Source of the DNA: an aff. Roholtiella sp. LEGE 12411
GTDB lineage: Bacteria > Cyanobacteriota > Cyanobacteriia > Cyanobacteriales > Nostocaceae
DNA length: 46,677 nucleotides
NCBI RefSeq assembly: GCF_015206995.1
Contig: NZ_JADEXR010000038.1
Coordinates: forward strand, 1-46,677
Reading direction: 5' to 3'
The position numbers were made by a program, and so were the translations under genes. The notes beneath the pieces were generated by a model that was not told the origin of the DNA, searched no databases, and saw only the letters and a program-made list of their open reading frames with translations. This document shows positions 1 through 9,582 of the stretch, piece by piece (position 1 is the stretch's first letter; every line of letters begins with the position of its first letter).

Positions 1-30
1 CCCATGCCCCATGCCCAATGCCCCATGCCC
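1..30. repeat. Short heptanucleotide-type tandem repeat at the window edge
   Basis: The first 30 bases are a run of CCCCATG / CCCAATG units (GGGCATT/GGGCATG on the other strand), so the array probably continues to the left of the window. Similar 7-base arrays recur at 21841, 37751 and 44088. Such short tandemly repeated sequences are typical of the intergenic DNA of heterocyst-forming cyanobacteria. Confidence 0.7.
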
Positions 31-35
31 AATTA

Positions 36-458
36 TCATGACAAAGAATATCCAGTTGTTTTATTAATGAATTGCAAAACTTTTTGATAGGATTCAGGAT
101 TACTAACAGGGTTGATGATGATGGGGATAGTGCCATCTGGCAACCAAAAGGTGATCCTGCCATTCGCTTCCTGACAAAAAGAACTGATGCAGTTGAGGTT
201 AATTACGTATTCATTTTTCTCGTAATTGATTTTCACCCAGTGGGCATGATCTATTTCTAAATCCGTAACGCATCCTAGATAATCCAGAACTTTTTGGTAG
301 TCTTCCAGATTACTTTGTGGGTTAATCACTATGGGAATAGCACTGTCGGGTAGCCAAAAAGTTACCCTGCCGTTGCGTTCATAACAAAAAGCATGGACAC
401 GCTCGAAATTTACTACATATTCTTTCCTCTCGTAAAGGATTTTCACCCAGTACGCCAC
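36..458 (-). CDS. Hypothetical protein made of two tandem copies of one small domain
   Basis: This 140-residue protein has no function that I recognise. It consists of two homologous halves of about 65 residues. Each starts with a WVKI.YE motif, continues with a NGR.TFWLPD segment, and ends with IP(I/V).INP.SN then a YQKVL helix. The pattern suggests a duplicated small alpha/beta domain. The start is a GTG at 458, supported by a GAGGAG Shine-Dalgarno sequence about six bases upstream. The stop lies next to the repeat array at the window edge. No signal peptide, membrane segment or conserved catalytic residues are visible. It lies downstream of pyrG on the same strand, about 170 bases away, and may be a separate transcript. 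Confidence 0.65.
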   Translation of the reverse strand: MAYWVKILYERKEYVVNFERVHAFCYERNGRVTFWLPDSAIPIVINPQSNLEDYQKVLDYLGCVTDLEIDHAHWVKINYEKNEYVINLNCISSFCQEANGRITFWLPDGTIPIIINPVSNPESYQKVLQFINKTTGYSLS

Positions 459-625
459 AGAATCTCCTCAAGTCCGAAGTTGACGAATGATTTTCACTCA
501 GTAAGTCATAACATTTCCTCATTAATATTGCTTTGATGATTACAAAATAAATTTTTTAAAATTTGTAATTTTGCATTTTGTATTATTTGTAAGGCACTTC
601 TAATGGCTTTAGCGTGCCATTCGGT

Positions 626-2251
<1,626 letters not shown>

Positions 2252-2286
2252 CTAAAAATACATCTCGTCATTGTGCCACAGTCATT

Positions 2287-4131
2287 GTGGTGAAATCTTC
2301 ATGTGATTTGGCTGTGAAAAACATTTTAGGATTAGTAGTATTAGGCTGTGTTGTCACTTCCTCCGTAGCATTGGCAGAGCCATCTGTTTTAGTTGTTTTT
2401 CCCCAAAATAACTACCAGACAAGTGCGGAACAAATCTTCTTTCTTGGAACAGCACCACCTGATGGACAAGTTTTGTTCAATGGTAAGCCAATTACCCGCA
2501 GCAAGACTGGTCATTTTTCCCCAAGTTTCCCCTTGCAGTTGGGAGAGAATCTGTTTACTGTACGTCACCAAAATCAAGAACTTCAAATTAAGGTGATAAG
2601 GCTTACCAATCAGCCTGAGCTTCCGCATGGGTTAGCCTTTGCCAAAGATTCCCTAACTCCAGCAGCTGACATTGCCAGACTACCAGGGGAACTAATTTGT
2701 TTTAGCGCGATCGCACCCCCCAATGCCAGTGTATCTGTCAAGCTGGCTCATCAAACTGTAGCCCTTTCGCCACAACCCCAACAGGCGCAACTGCCAAGTA
2801 ATTTGGCGGCCCTCACGGGGCGGAATCAGCCTACTGCCCAGTCTACCGTAGGAAAGTACGAAGGTTGCACTACTGCACAACAGCTTGGTTCCCTAATTTA
2901 CGGTAACAATACCATCTCCGGTGCTGTTGTTCAGGATTCCGGCAAAAATGTAGATTTGGGTAAACCGGAATTTCAACTAACCCTCAATGGCAAGACGATA
3001 ACTCAACCAGGCTCTGGCAAGGTTCAAATCCTCTCACCTGCACAGTTACCAGTTTCTGAGGTGATAGCAGAGTCAGGCGTTGCTCGCACTGGCCCCAGTA
3101 CCGATTATTCTCGACTTACACCACTGCCGAAAGGGGCAAGGGCAACAGTTACAGGTAAGGAAGGTGAATGGTTACGCCTAGACTATGGCGCTTGGATTAA
3201 CAGCAAGGAAACCCGCTTTTTACCAGGTGCGATTCCGCCACGGACAGTAATTCGCAGTATCGGATATCGTCAACTTCCTGGTGTAACAGAGATGATTTTC
3301 CCGTTACAAGTTCCTGTACCCGTGAGCGTGCAACAAGATGACCGTACTTTCACTCTCACTCTCTACAATACCACTGCCCAAACAGACATTATTCGCCTGG
3401 ATGATAACCCTCTAATTTCTCGCCTAGACTGGCAGCAGGTAACTCCAGAACAAGTCAAATATACTTTCAACCTCAAAAAAGCTCAACAGTGGGGATATAA
3501 GCTGACATACAACGGTACAACCCTGGTTTTGGCTTTGCGTCACGGCCCTGCAATTGGGCACAATAGACGAAGGCCTTTAGCTGGCATTAAGATTGTACTT
3601 GATCCAGGGCATGGAGGTAAAGAGTCGGGTGCCAGTGGCCCGACTGGATATTTAGAAAAAGATGTCAATTTAGTCGTATCCAAGTTGCTGCGCGACGAGT
3701 TGGTGAAGCGAGGGGCAACTGTGGTGATGACGCGGGAAGATGATCAAGATCTTTCTCTGGTAGAACGTCAAGAAATTATCAGTAAAGAAGAACCTGCGAT
3801 CGCTCTTTCCATACACCACAACTCCCTACCTGATGATGGCGATGCCGAAAAGACTAAGGGATTTGGAGCTTTTTGGTATCATCCCCAAGCCAATAACCTA
3901 GCAATATTTTTGCACAATTATGTAGTTAAAAAACTAAACAAACCTTCTTATGGTGTGTTTTGGAATAACTTAGCGTTAACACGTCCAGCAGCAGCGCCAT
4001 CGGTGTTGCTGGAATTAGGTTTTATGAGCAATCCCGATGAATTTGAGCAAGTGGTGAACTCAGAAGAACAGAAGAGAATGGCAAAGGCGATCGCTAAAGG
4101 AATTACTGAGTGGTTTGGCAGTGTGCGGTAA
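2287..4131 (+). CDS. Secreted N-acetylmuramoyl-L-alanine amidase (AmiC type) with an SH3b domain
   Basis: This 614-residue protein should cleave the bond between muramic acid and L-alanine in peptidoglycan. An N-terminal signal peptide (hydrophobic stretch ending VALA, then EPS) sends it to the periplasm. A region near residues 255-315 resembles a bacterial SH3 domain (GVARTGPSTDYSRL, then GEWLRLDYGAWI) and is followed by a beta-rich, AMIN-like segment. The C-terminal amidase_3 domain, about residues 433-612, has the zinc ligands in DPGHGG, in the Glu of YLEKD and in SIHHN, and the catalytic Glu in LLELGFMSNP. The annotated start is GTG at 2287. A GTG at 2314 would give a more typical short signal peptide (VKNILGLVVLG) and is a good alternative. 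In filamentous cyanobacteria, AmiC-type amidases help form septal nanopores, but which paralogue this is cannot be told from sequence alone. Confidence 0.93.
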   Translation: MVKSSCDLAVKNILGLVVLGCVVTSSVALAEPSVLVVFPQNNYQTSAEQIFFLGTAPPDGQVLFNGKPITRSKTGHFSPSFPLQLGENLFTVRHQNQELQIKVIRLTNQPELPHGLAFAKDSLTPAADIARLPGELICFSAIAPPNASVSVKLAHQTVALSPQPQQAQLPSNLAALTGRNQPTAQSTVGKYEGCTTAQQLGSLIYGNNTISGAVVQDSGKNVDLGKPEFQLTLNGKTITQPGSGKVQILSPAQLPVSEVIAESGVARTGPSTDYSRLTPLPKGARATVTGKEGEWLRLDYGAWINSKETRFLPGAIPPRTVIRSIGYRQLPGVTEMIFPLQVPVPVSVQQDDRTFTLTLYNTTAQTDIIRLDDNPLISRLDWQQVTPEQVKYTFNLKKAQQWGYKLTYNGTTLVLALRHGPAIGHNRRRPLAGIKIVLDPGHGGKESGASGPTGYLEKDVNLVVSKLLRDELVKRGATVVMTREDDQDLSLVERQEIISKEEPAIALSIHHNSLPDDGDAEKTKGFGAFWYHPQANNLAIFLHNYVVKKLNKPSYGVFWNNLALTRPAAAPSVLLELGFMSNPDEFEQVVNSEEQKRMAKAIAKGITEWFGSVR

Positions 4132-4279
4132 AACTTATAGATATATTTTACAAAAACGTCTGTAATTTAAAACTCCATAAGCCAAAACTTGAGCCGTCAA
4201 TTCCAAATGATAAGCCATCATTAGTAATATTAGGGTGGGGTGTAGTAGTTGCTCAACAAAACAAATTAATAGGGCTGCA

Positions 4280-5119
4280 TCAATTAGAACTTTTTTTATT
4301 TCTCGCTTGCTCTACTTGTTCAACCGACAAACTCAAAGCTTCTGCTACCTGTTCAGTAGTCAACCCCAATCCTAGCAATCGCGGTATTGCTTCTGATAGA
4401 ACTTCTTCTTTGATTTCCTCTTTGATTTCCTCTTTGATTTCCTCTTTGATTTCCTCTTTGGCTTCTTCTCGGACTTCTTGATATGCTCTGGTTTGCTTTA
4501 AGTCACTTAATCCAAACATTGCTGCTATCTCCTGACGAGTCATTTGGGGTAATTTGTACCAAACTATTGTCTCTATCAATTCTATAATTTGCTTTTTGAC
4601 CGTTTCATCAACAATTTCTTGCCTAGCTTTGTTGATTAATCGTCGTGCTTCTTCAGTTGCTCTCTGTTTTGATTCTACAACTAATTTTACTACACCTATC
4701 CCTAGCGAAGAGTCTGCGTCTTCTCCTAATTCATCTAAATAAATGCGTTGTACTTGCTGAGTCAATAGCAGACCGCGATAGTGTATGTGCACTTCTGGGT
4801 CTATACTGCGTTTAGGATACAGCACAACTGCACGCCAATCATTAGGTAATTCATATTGACGCAGGTAAAGAAATATTTCACTAAAAAAGCGTGAATAAAA
4901 TCTCGAATCAGATTGAAATTGAACTTCTACAAAATATATTGGTTGGTTGGAAGAATCAATGGAAGGTAAAAATAAACCATCAATGCGAAACGCAGTTTGC
5001 TTAATTTCAACTGATGTGAATTTATAAGCATTACCAGTTGTTGCAGATTCACCAATTAACTCAAAAAATATGCTGGGGAAGTTTTGAAATAGCTGATAAA
5101 AAATAGAGTCAGTTTTCAT
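4280..5119 (-). CDS. Rpn-family / DUF2887 protein (PD-(D/E)XK nuclease-like)
   Basis: The 279-residue protein, counted from the Met at 5119 (KTDSIFYQLF), belongs to the cyanobacterial DUF2887 group. This group is related to the Rpn recombination-promoting nucleases and often labelled 'putative transposase'. The N-terminal half has the expected KTDSIFY opening, a FRIDGLFLP strand and YFVEVQFQ, which fits the D...ExQ nuclease core; a Y.RGLLLT motif follows. The C-terminal half is helical, with a charged stretch of repeated KEEIKEE units encoded by a 12-bp tandem repeat (4409-4456), then a helix-turn-helix-like tail (LLGLGLTTEQVAEALSLS). The frame can start at 5128, but the Met at 5119 is the usual family start. 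Its start overlaps the 3' end of the DUF2085 gene by about 11 bases, suggesting coupled translation. The cellular role of the family is poorly known. Confidence 0.88.
   Translation of the reverse strand: MKTDSIFYQLFQNFPSIFFELIGESATTGNAYKFTSVEIKQTAFRIDGLFLPSIDSSNQPIYFVEVQFQSDSRFYSRFFSEIFLYLRQYELPNDWRAVVLYPKRSIDPEVHIHYRGLLLTQQVQRIYLDELGEDADSSLGIGVVKLVVESKQRATEEARRLINKARQEIVDETVKKQIIELIETIVWYKLPQMTRQEIAAMFGLSDLKQTRAYQEVREEAKEEIKEEIKEEIKEEIKEEVLSEAIPRLLGLGLTTEQVAEALSLSVEQVEQARNKKSSN
4409..4456. repeat. 12-bp in-frame tandem repeat within the DUF2887 gene
   Basis: Four exact consecutive copies of TTTGATTTCCTC are present, encoding (E)EEIK on the minus strand. Because the unit is a multiple of three, copy-number changes would lengthen or shorten the charged linker without breaking the frame. 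Partial copies flank the array. Confidence 0.9.
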
Positions 5120-5624
5120 GCCAACCATGTAAAATCGGCATCGTAAACAAACCCCAGGCTAAACCCGTAATTAACCCAAAAGGCGTAACCACGTAATTAT
5201 TAAAACTCCATAAACCTAAAACCTGCGCTGCCAACTCCAGAGGATAAGCCATCATCAATACAATAGCTAACGCTGTTCCACTCCAGCCATAATGCTTTAA
5301 CCAGTAAAAACCTCTACCACCAGTTGCAGCATACAGCAGACGAGTAATCAGCAAACCCGTGACAGTGCCGTAACAACGCATACATACAGCCATTATAAAT
5401 GGGGGTGCTAAATCTAACCCCATATCTGGTTGCGGACATACATGATTACCCATGAAGTAAATGATGTTCGCAATACCCGGTAGCAAAAACACCCCAGACG
5501 CAGCCAGAAAGGGAGCTATAGGCGGGCCAAAAACCATCCCCGCTAGCATAAAATCGGCAATCAAACTCACCCAGTTCAGATTTTTGGAAGATTGCAACTG
5601 CATGGCACAAACAATTCTCTGCAT
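5109..5624 (-). CDS. DUF2085 family membrane protein
   Basis: This 171-residue integral membrane protein shows the DUF2085 signature: a HVCPQ motif near residue 60 followed by VCMRCYG near residue 82, with several hydrophobic helices before and after. The family occurs widely in cyanobacteria and some other bacteria. The paired Cys/His motifs suggest metal or redox chemistry at the membrane, but no function is established. The start may be the first Met at 5624 or the Met at residue 8; both give the same membrane protein. It is upstream of, and overlaps by about 11 bases, the DUF2887 gene on the same strand. Confidence 0.85.
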   Translation of the reverse strand: MQRIVCAMQLQSSKNLNWVSLIADFMLAGMVFGPPIAPFLAASGVFLLPGIANIIYFMGNHVCPQPDMGLDLAPPFIMAVCMRCYGTVTGLLITRLLYAATGGRGFYWLKHYGWSGTALAIVLMMAYPLELAAQVLGLWSFNNYVVTPFGLITGLAWGLFTMPILHGWHEN

Positions 5625-6022
5625 AAAATGCTCTCGAAAAATTAAAATCTCTGGACTGTGTATAAGTTTATTTTATATTTAATAGTAAATGCTGTATCCA
5701 CAAATCAGCCCGCTCCTTCTTTACACTGACTTTTTTGGGCAAGAATAAATAATGGTTTTTAACGCTCTTTTATTACTCTAATGAGAGATTTTTTAAAGCC
5801 TTATCAGGATTTTATTTTTTCTCTATTCAGATATATATAATAGCGTTAACTATGATGCGATCGCTAATCCAAAAATTGTGTTTTTGAGCACGATTCTCGG
5901 CAAACCTTTCAGCCTTATTGTTTTTTGAAAAAGTTAACTGAATTATACAAAATAAAAAACACTAGGGTGGGCATTTCCCACCCCAATTATTTCTGAGATC
6001 TGCTGCTTTGCGTGAGATTTTC
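5625..6022. other. Gene-free interval between agrE and the DUF2085 gene
   Basis: This AT-rich interval contains one HIP1 site near 5859 and, close to agrE, a hairpin that looks like the agrE terminator. The remainder contains no open frame with coding character and no RNA that I recognise. It should hold the promoter of the DUF2085/DUF2887 pair. Confidence 0.6.
5954..5983 (-). terminator. Rho-independent terminator of agrE
   Basis: Read on the minus strand, a perfect 7-bp stem (GGGTGGG / CCCACCC, five-base loop) is followed by a short spacer and six T residues. It starts about 40 bases after the agrE stop codon, in the right orientation to terminate that transcript. Confidence 0.75.
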
Positions 6023-8134
6023 TTAACCTACCTTAGCAATATACGGACTTGTCAACTTATCTAACTGCTGAATCAACAGACTGAGGAATAATCCCACATC
6101 TGTAACTACACCCACCGATTCCACAGAACCGCGATCGCTTAACTTTGTCACCACAGCTGGATTAATATCCACACACACCATTTTCACACCAGCCGGAGTC
6201 ATATTTCCTACTCCAATGGAGTGCAACATTGATGACAGCATCAAAATCATCTCTGTACCTTCTAGGTGTTTGGCATATTCCTCCTGTGCTTTAATTAAAT
6301 CCATTTGGGTATCAGGTAAAGGCCCGTCATCCCGAATAGAACCGGCAAGCACAAAAGGCACGTTATTGTGAACACACTCATACATCACGCCACTTTTAAT
6401 TGCTCCCGCCTCCACAGCTTTGGGAATGCTGCCATAACGGCGGATACTATTAATTACCTTGAGGTGATGGCGGTGTCCACCACGGACAGCTACACCCCGC
6501 TTCATATCTACACCCAAGGAAGTCCCCATGATATTTTGCTCGATGTCGTGGACAGCGATCGCATTACCACCTAGCAATGCCTGTACATAGCCTTCACGAA
6601 TTAGTTGCGCTAGGTGTTCGCCGCCACCTGTGTGAATGACTACGGGCCCAGCCGTGACAACTACTTTACCACCAGCATCACGTATTTTACGTAATTCCCA
6701 TGCCACTTGTTCAACGACTAATTCCACACGCCGCTCGCTGGAAACCCCCGCCGACATAAAGCTGAATTCTTGAGTATTGCGTAGTTCTCGTGATTCAGTT
6801 TTGCGGATGGTGCGGATACCTAAAACGTCTACAATGACCTCTTCGCCAACTTCTAAATCCCGTAAGATTTTACACCTTGCCACTATCCCATTGGGAGTTT
6901 GGGTAATAGCGATCGCGCCATCCATGCGTTGATTTTCCACCTTCACCCACTGACCACAAATCCGGACTTCGGTGGGATAAATTGTACTAACGTAGAAATC
7001 ATCGGGAGCTACGCCAGCTTGGATCACAGGCTCAAGTTTGGCATCTCGCTCATCTTGGGGTAAATTTACTGCGCCTAAATCAATCAACCGGGAGATGATT
7101 TCTTCCATCACTTCATGAGATGGTGCTGACACCTTTACCTCGGCTGCTGAGGTACTTTGCCGCTGTTCTCCCAAGTTGAAATTCAGGACTTGGAAGCTTC
7201 CGCCAGCGTCCACAATTAGATCCAGGGCGCGGTTAATCAAACCAGCATCCAGCAAGTGTCCTTCCATGCGAATGACGCGGCTTTCTACCGAGACATTGGC
7301 ATGAACTTCATCCCTAACTGGTTCCGTCACCCGCAAGGTGAGGCATTTAGCCGCGCCACCAGCTTTGAGAAATTCGGTAAGCGGCGTTTCCATCACTTGG
7401 AAACCTACATCTCCAAGGCGTGCTTTCAAAGCATCACTGGCCTTGTTCATAATGATAATGCCGTCTACATTCACAGCATTACAAGCGAAGTTGACTGCAT
7501 CAGCTTCTTCAATTGCGATGCGCTTTTCTGGTGCGACTCGCATTTCAATTAAGCGGTTGGAGTAGGAATCAAAAGCGCCTGGATAGTAGAGCAAATAGCC
7601 GTTTGCTAAGGGACAAAAGCAGGTATCTAGGTGATAGAAACGTTCATCTATTAGTCGCAGAGATAGCACTTCAATATCCAGCCATTTGGCTAGATAGGGG
7701 TGAGAATCTAATTCTGAGCGGAAACCGTATCCCGCCCATAGCCAGCGTCCTTCCCGATCCAATAGTGCGTCACCTGCTCCCTCAAAAGGCAGATCTTTGG
7801 GAAGTTCATGTACTGTGTAATTATTTGCCTCAAACCATTGTTTAAAGTAAGGTTCTTCTCCCTGACGTTCTTTGTGTAAAAAGCGACTGAGGACGACGTT
7901 CTTTCCTAGTACCAAGCCAGCATTAGCGGTAAAAACTAAATCAGGCAAACCTTTCTGGGCTGTTACTAAGTCTACAATGGCGTGTTGCTTGAGGATGTAG
8001 TGTAGTCCTTGCCACTGTTCGACGGCGCGATCGCGCGATGACTTGTGAATATTCCCTTCCATCCAAGGATTAATCACATAGTCCACATCATAGTGGTCAG
8101 GAGGACACATTAAAAAGCGAATCAGGGAAGTCAT
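6023..8134 (-). CDS. agrE: Bifunctional arginine dihydrolase / ornithine cyclodeaminase
   Basis: The 703-residue protein matches the cyanobacterial AgrE/ArgZ enzyme. Its N-terminal guanidine-group-modifying domain hydrolyses arginine to ornithine, CO2 and ammonia, and its C-terminal ornithine cyclodeaminase-type domain makes proline. The N-terminal half shows VFTANAGLVLGKNVVLS, PFEGAGDALLDREGRWLWAG, HLDTCFCPL and the presumed nucleophile in NFACNAVNVDG near residue 264. The C-terminal half carries LOR/SDH-type segments (VVTAGPVVIHTGGGEHLA, GTSLGVDMKRGVAVRGG). The length equals that of the characterised Nostoc-type enzyme. In heterocyst formers this enzyme completes catabolism of the nitrogen reserve cyanophycin, in arginine and proline metabolism. 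It appears monocistronic, with its own terminator at 5954-5983. Assignment is strong from length, motifs and taxonomic fit. Confidence 0.95.
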   Translation of the reverse strand: MTSLIRFLMCPPDHYDVDYVINPWMEGNIHKSSRDRAVEQWQGLHYILKQHAIVDLVTAQKGLPDLVFTANAGLVLGKNVVLSRFLHKERQGEEPYFKQWFEANNYTVHELPKDLPFEGAGDALLDREGRWLWAGYGFRSELDSHPYLAKWLDIEVLSLRLIDERFYHLDTCFCPLANGYLLYYPGAFDSYSNRLIEMRVAPEKRIAIEEADAVNFACNAVNVDGIIIMNKASDALKARLGDVGFQVMETPLTEFLKAGGAAKCLTLRVTEPVRDEVHANVSVESRVIRMEGHLLDAGLINRALDLIVDAGGSFQVLNFNLGEQRQSTSAAEVKVSAPSHEVMEEIISRLIDLGAVNLPQDERDAKLEPVIQAGVAPDDFYVSTIYPTEVRICGQWVKVENQRMDGAIAITQTPNGIVARCKILRDLEVGEEVIVDVLGIRTIRKTESRELRNTQEFSFMSAGVSSERRVELVVEQVAWELRKIRDAGGKVVVTAGPVVIHTGGGEHLAQLIREGYVQALLGGNAIAVHDIEQNIMGTSLGVDMKRGVAVRGGHRHHLKVINSIRRYGSIPKAVEAGAIKSGVMYECVHNNVPFVLAGSIRDDGPLPDTQMDLIKAQEEYAKHLEGTEMILMLSSMLHSIGVGNMTPAGVKMVCVDINPAVVTKLSDRGSVESVGVVTDVGLFLSLLIQQLDKLTSPYIAKVG

Positions 8135-8548
8135 AAAAATTTTACGAGCGTTTAGATGCTACAAGGTTGTTTTGAATACAGATTTTTGTTTTTCCAATTT
8201 GTAAAATCTGCTACTAAACCTCTACCTCTTGATAGTTGAAGGCTTTACAAAGGCTTTGTTCTTAATTCTATTACTGTTAAGAGACAAACTGAAGGGAACA
8301 AATAAACTAGCTGGCGAAATGGCAAGAGGGGTAACAGGCATAGGTCTGAAAGTACAATTTCGTGTTATTCTAATGCCGTTTAGTTTTCATAACTCAGATA
8401 GCAAAGCTAACAATAACGATTGAAGATAACCCTGATCCAGAGGAGATTCATCCTGTTATCAGCCAACTTGTAGAATATCCTGTAAAAATTCCGGCGTTCC
8501 ATAAATGCGGGATAAATTGTTTCTCATGCTGTGGCTGGACGGGGGAAA
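8135..8548. other. Intergenic region upstream of agrE with a decayed or cryptic short frame
   Basis: This region must contain the agrE promoter. From about 8376 to 8556 a plus-strand frame stays open and reads in a protein-like way (…TIEDNPDPEEIHPVISQL…), but it follows a stop codon directly and has no ATG or GTG start. It may be the remnant of a gene lost upstream of the kinase-like fragment, or chance. No RNA or repeat was recognised. Confidence 0.35.
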
Positions 8549-9166
8549 ATGGCTAAGAATCATATAGAACTTAGAAAAAAGAGATACTTCAAGCTCAGTT
8601 CACAAATCGCTCAGTTAGACAATGCACAATTGCGTTCTGTGTTTGACAATAGTGAGTCGAATGAGTCGAGCACGGGTTGGGGGCTAAATCATGCCATAAT
8701 TCTTGGACAATCTAAGGTCTTTGTAAAACGTGTTCCGGTTACAAATATCGAATTTGACAACCCGTTCTCTACCAGAAACCTTTATAACCTGCCGACTTAC
8801 TGTAACTATGGCTTCGGTTCCACAGGTTTTGGGGTCTTCCGTGAACTCGTGACCCATATTAAGACAACCAACTGGGTATTAGAGGGGGCGATCGCCACTT
8901 TCCCACTGATGTACCATTATCGGATTATTCCGTTCTTTGGGCAGCGTGCGAATGTGGATAGGTCGCGTCTAAAAGATTATGTAGAGTACTGGGGTAATAG
9001 TGCGAACGCCGGGAATTATGTGTTAGATAGAGCGATCGCCTTGTTCAAAGCTATGCACTCATCGATTGAGAGGTCAGCAAACCAGACATACCCAAAACTT
9101 TCTTTGACCAAGCAGACGCGACATCTGCAATATTTGCCGTTTCTGTTGAGTTGCCCCAAATATTGA
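8549..9166 (+). pseudogene. Truncated kinase-like protein gene
   Basis: The frame from the ATG at 8549 (preceded by a GGGGG-containing ribosome-binding site) encodes about 205 residues. Residues up to about 165 resemble the N-terminal lobe of a cyanobacterial kinase-fold family, with LGQSKVFVKRVPVTNIE where a beta-3 lysine strand is expected, then FGVFRELVTHIKTTNWV. The usual C-terminal lobe, with its HxD-type catalytic loop and DFG-like motif, is absent. After about position 9050 the sequence changes character and runs antisense into the 3' end of the minus-strand 119-residue gene, overlapping it by 116 bases. The simplest view is that a deletion or rearrangement joined the 5' part of a kinase-like gene to the neighbouring operon. 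The family assignment rests on recall and is only moderately sure; the truncation is inferred from the missing lobe and the overlap. Confidence 0.5.
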
Positions 9167-9410
9167 CCCAGTTCCGTTTCCAATCTTGCAGTAAGCCTTG
9201 AAGTTGATCTAATTCACTGTTAATTTGGCTTTCACCTTGTATTAAAGACAAATATAACAAGCCCTCTTCTAATAACACTGGAACCACTTCCCGGTTAGCG
9301 CTATTGTGTAACCAGGATTTAAGGCGTGCCAAACTAGATGCCAATTCTCCCAACTGTTGTGCATGGGGTATCTGTGAAAAATTAGCTTCAATTGTACTCC
9401 AGTTGGGCAT
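9051..9410 (-). CDS. Hypothetical helical protein, third gene of the condensation-domain operon
   Basis: I do not recognise this 119-residue protein. It is predicted to be mostly helical, with heptad-like leucines (LGELASSLARLKSWL, then EEGLLYLSLIQGE) and tryptophans spread through it. There is no signal peptide or membrane span. Its ATG overlaps the stop codon of the 49-residue gene in a TAATG arrangement, with GGAGGA just upstream inside that gene, so translation is probably coupled. Its 3' end overlaps the truncated kinase-like gene on the opposite strand, so the last 30 or so residues may have been altered by the same rearrangement. Confidence 0.6.
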   Translation of the reverse strand: MPNWSTIEANFSQIPHAQQLGELASSLARLKSWLHNSANREVVPVLLEEGLLYLSLIQGESQINSELDQLQGLLQDWKRNWVNIWGNSTETANIADVASAWSKKVLGMSGLLTSQSMSA

Positions 9411-9559
9411 TACAATCCTCCTAGCAATTGCTTGGTAATCTGGCTAACTCGCTCTCGAATTTGGGGAGATTGTATTATCATACTACGGTTATTTTCACTG
9501 GGGCGGATGTTGATAATTTTAATTTTTTCGTCAATATCCTTATCCAGTAAGGGTTTCAT
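9410..9559 (-). CDS. Small hypothetical protein between the acyltransferase and the 119-residue gene
   Basis: A 49-residue frame begins at the ATG at 9559 (MKPLLDKDIDEK) and ends QLLGGL, its stop overlapping the next start (TAATG). The GGAGGA at its 3' end serves as the ribosome-binding site of the following gene, which supports real translation. The same frame stays open upstream and looks coding (YLTQGEHTLF precedes the Met). The true start could therefore be a TTG that overlaps the stop codon of the condensation-domain gene (TTTGA), giving about 59 residues. No known domain was recognised. Its position in a tight three-gene operon is the main support. Confidence 0.55.
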   Translation of the reverse strand: MKPLLDKDIDEKIKIINIRPSENNRSMIIQSPQIRERVSQITKQLLGGL

Positions 9560-9582
9560 AAATAACGTGTGTTCGCCCTGGG

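Noticed and set aside
2287-2400. Lipoprotein signal in the amidase (VLGC near the N terminus)
   Set aside because: The Cys is in the middle of the hydrophobic core, and an AxA-type cleavage site (VALA) follows, so a normal signal peptide is more likely.
4110-4481. A 123-residue plus-strand frame after the amidase gene
   Set aside because: It is antisense to the DUF2887 gene and its serine-rich end (SSLISSLISS) is just the 12-bp repeat read on the other strand.
8229-8423. A 64-residue plus-strand frame upstream of the kinase-like gene
   Set aside because: It has no ribosome-binding site and a composition like spacer DNA; another frame here reads more like protein but lacks a start.
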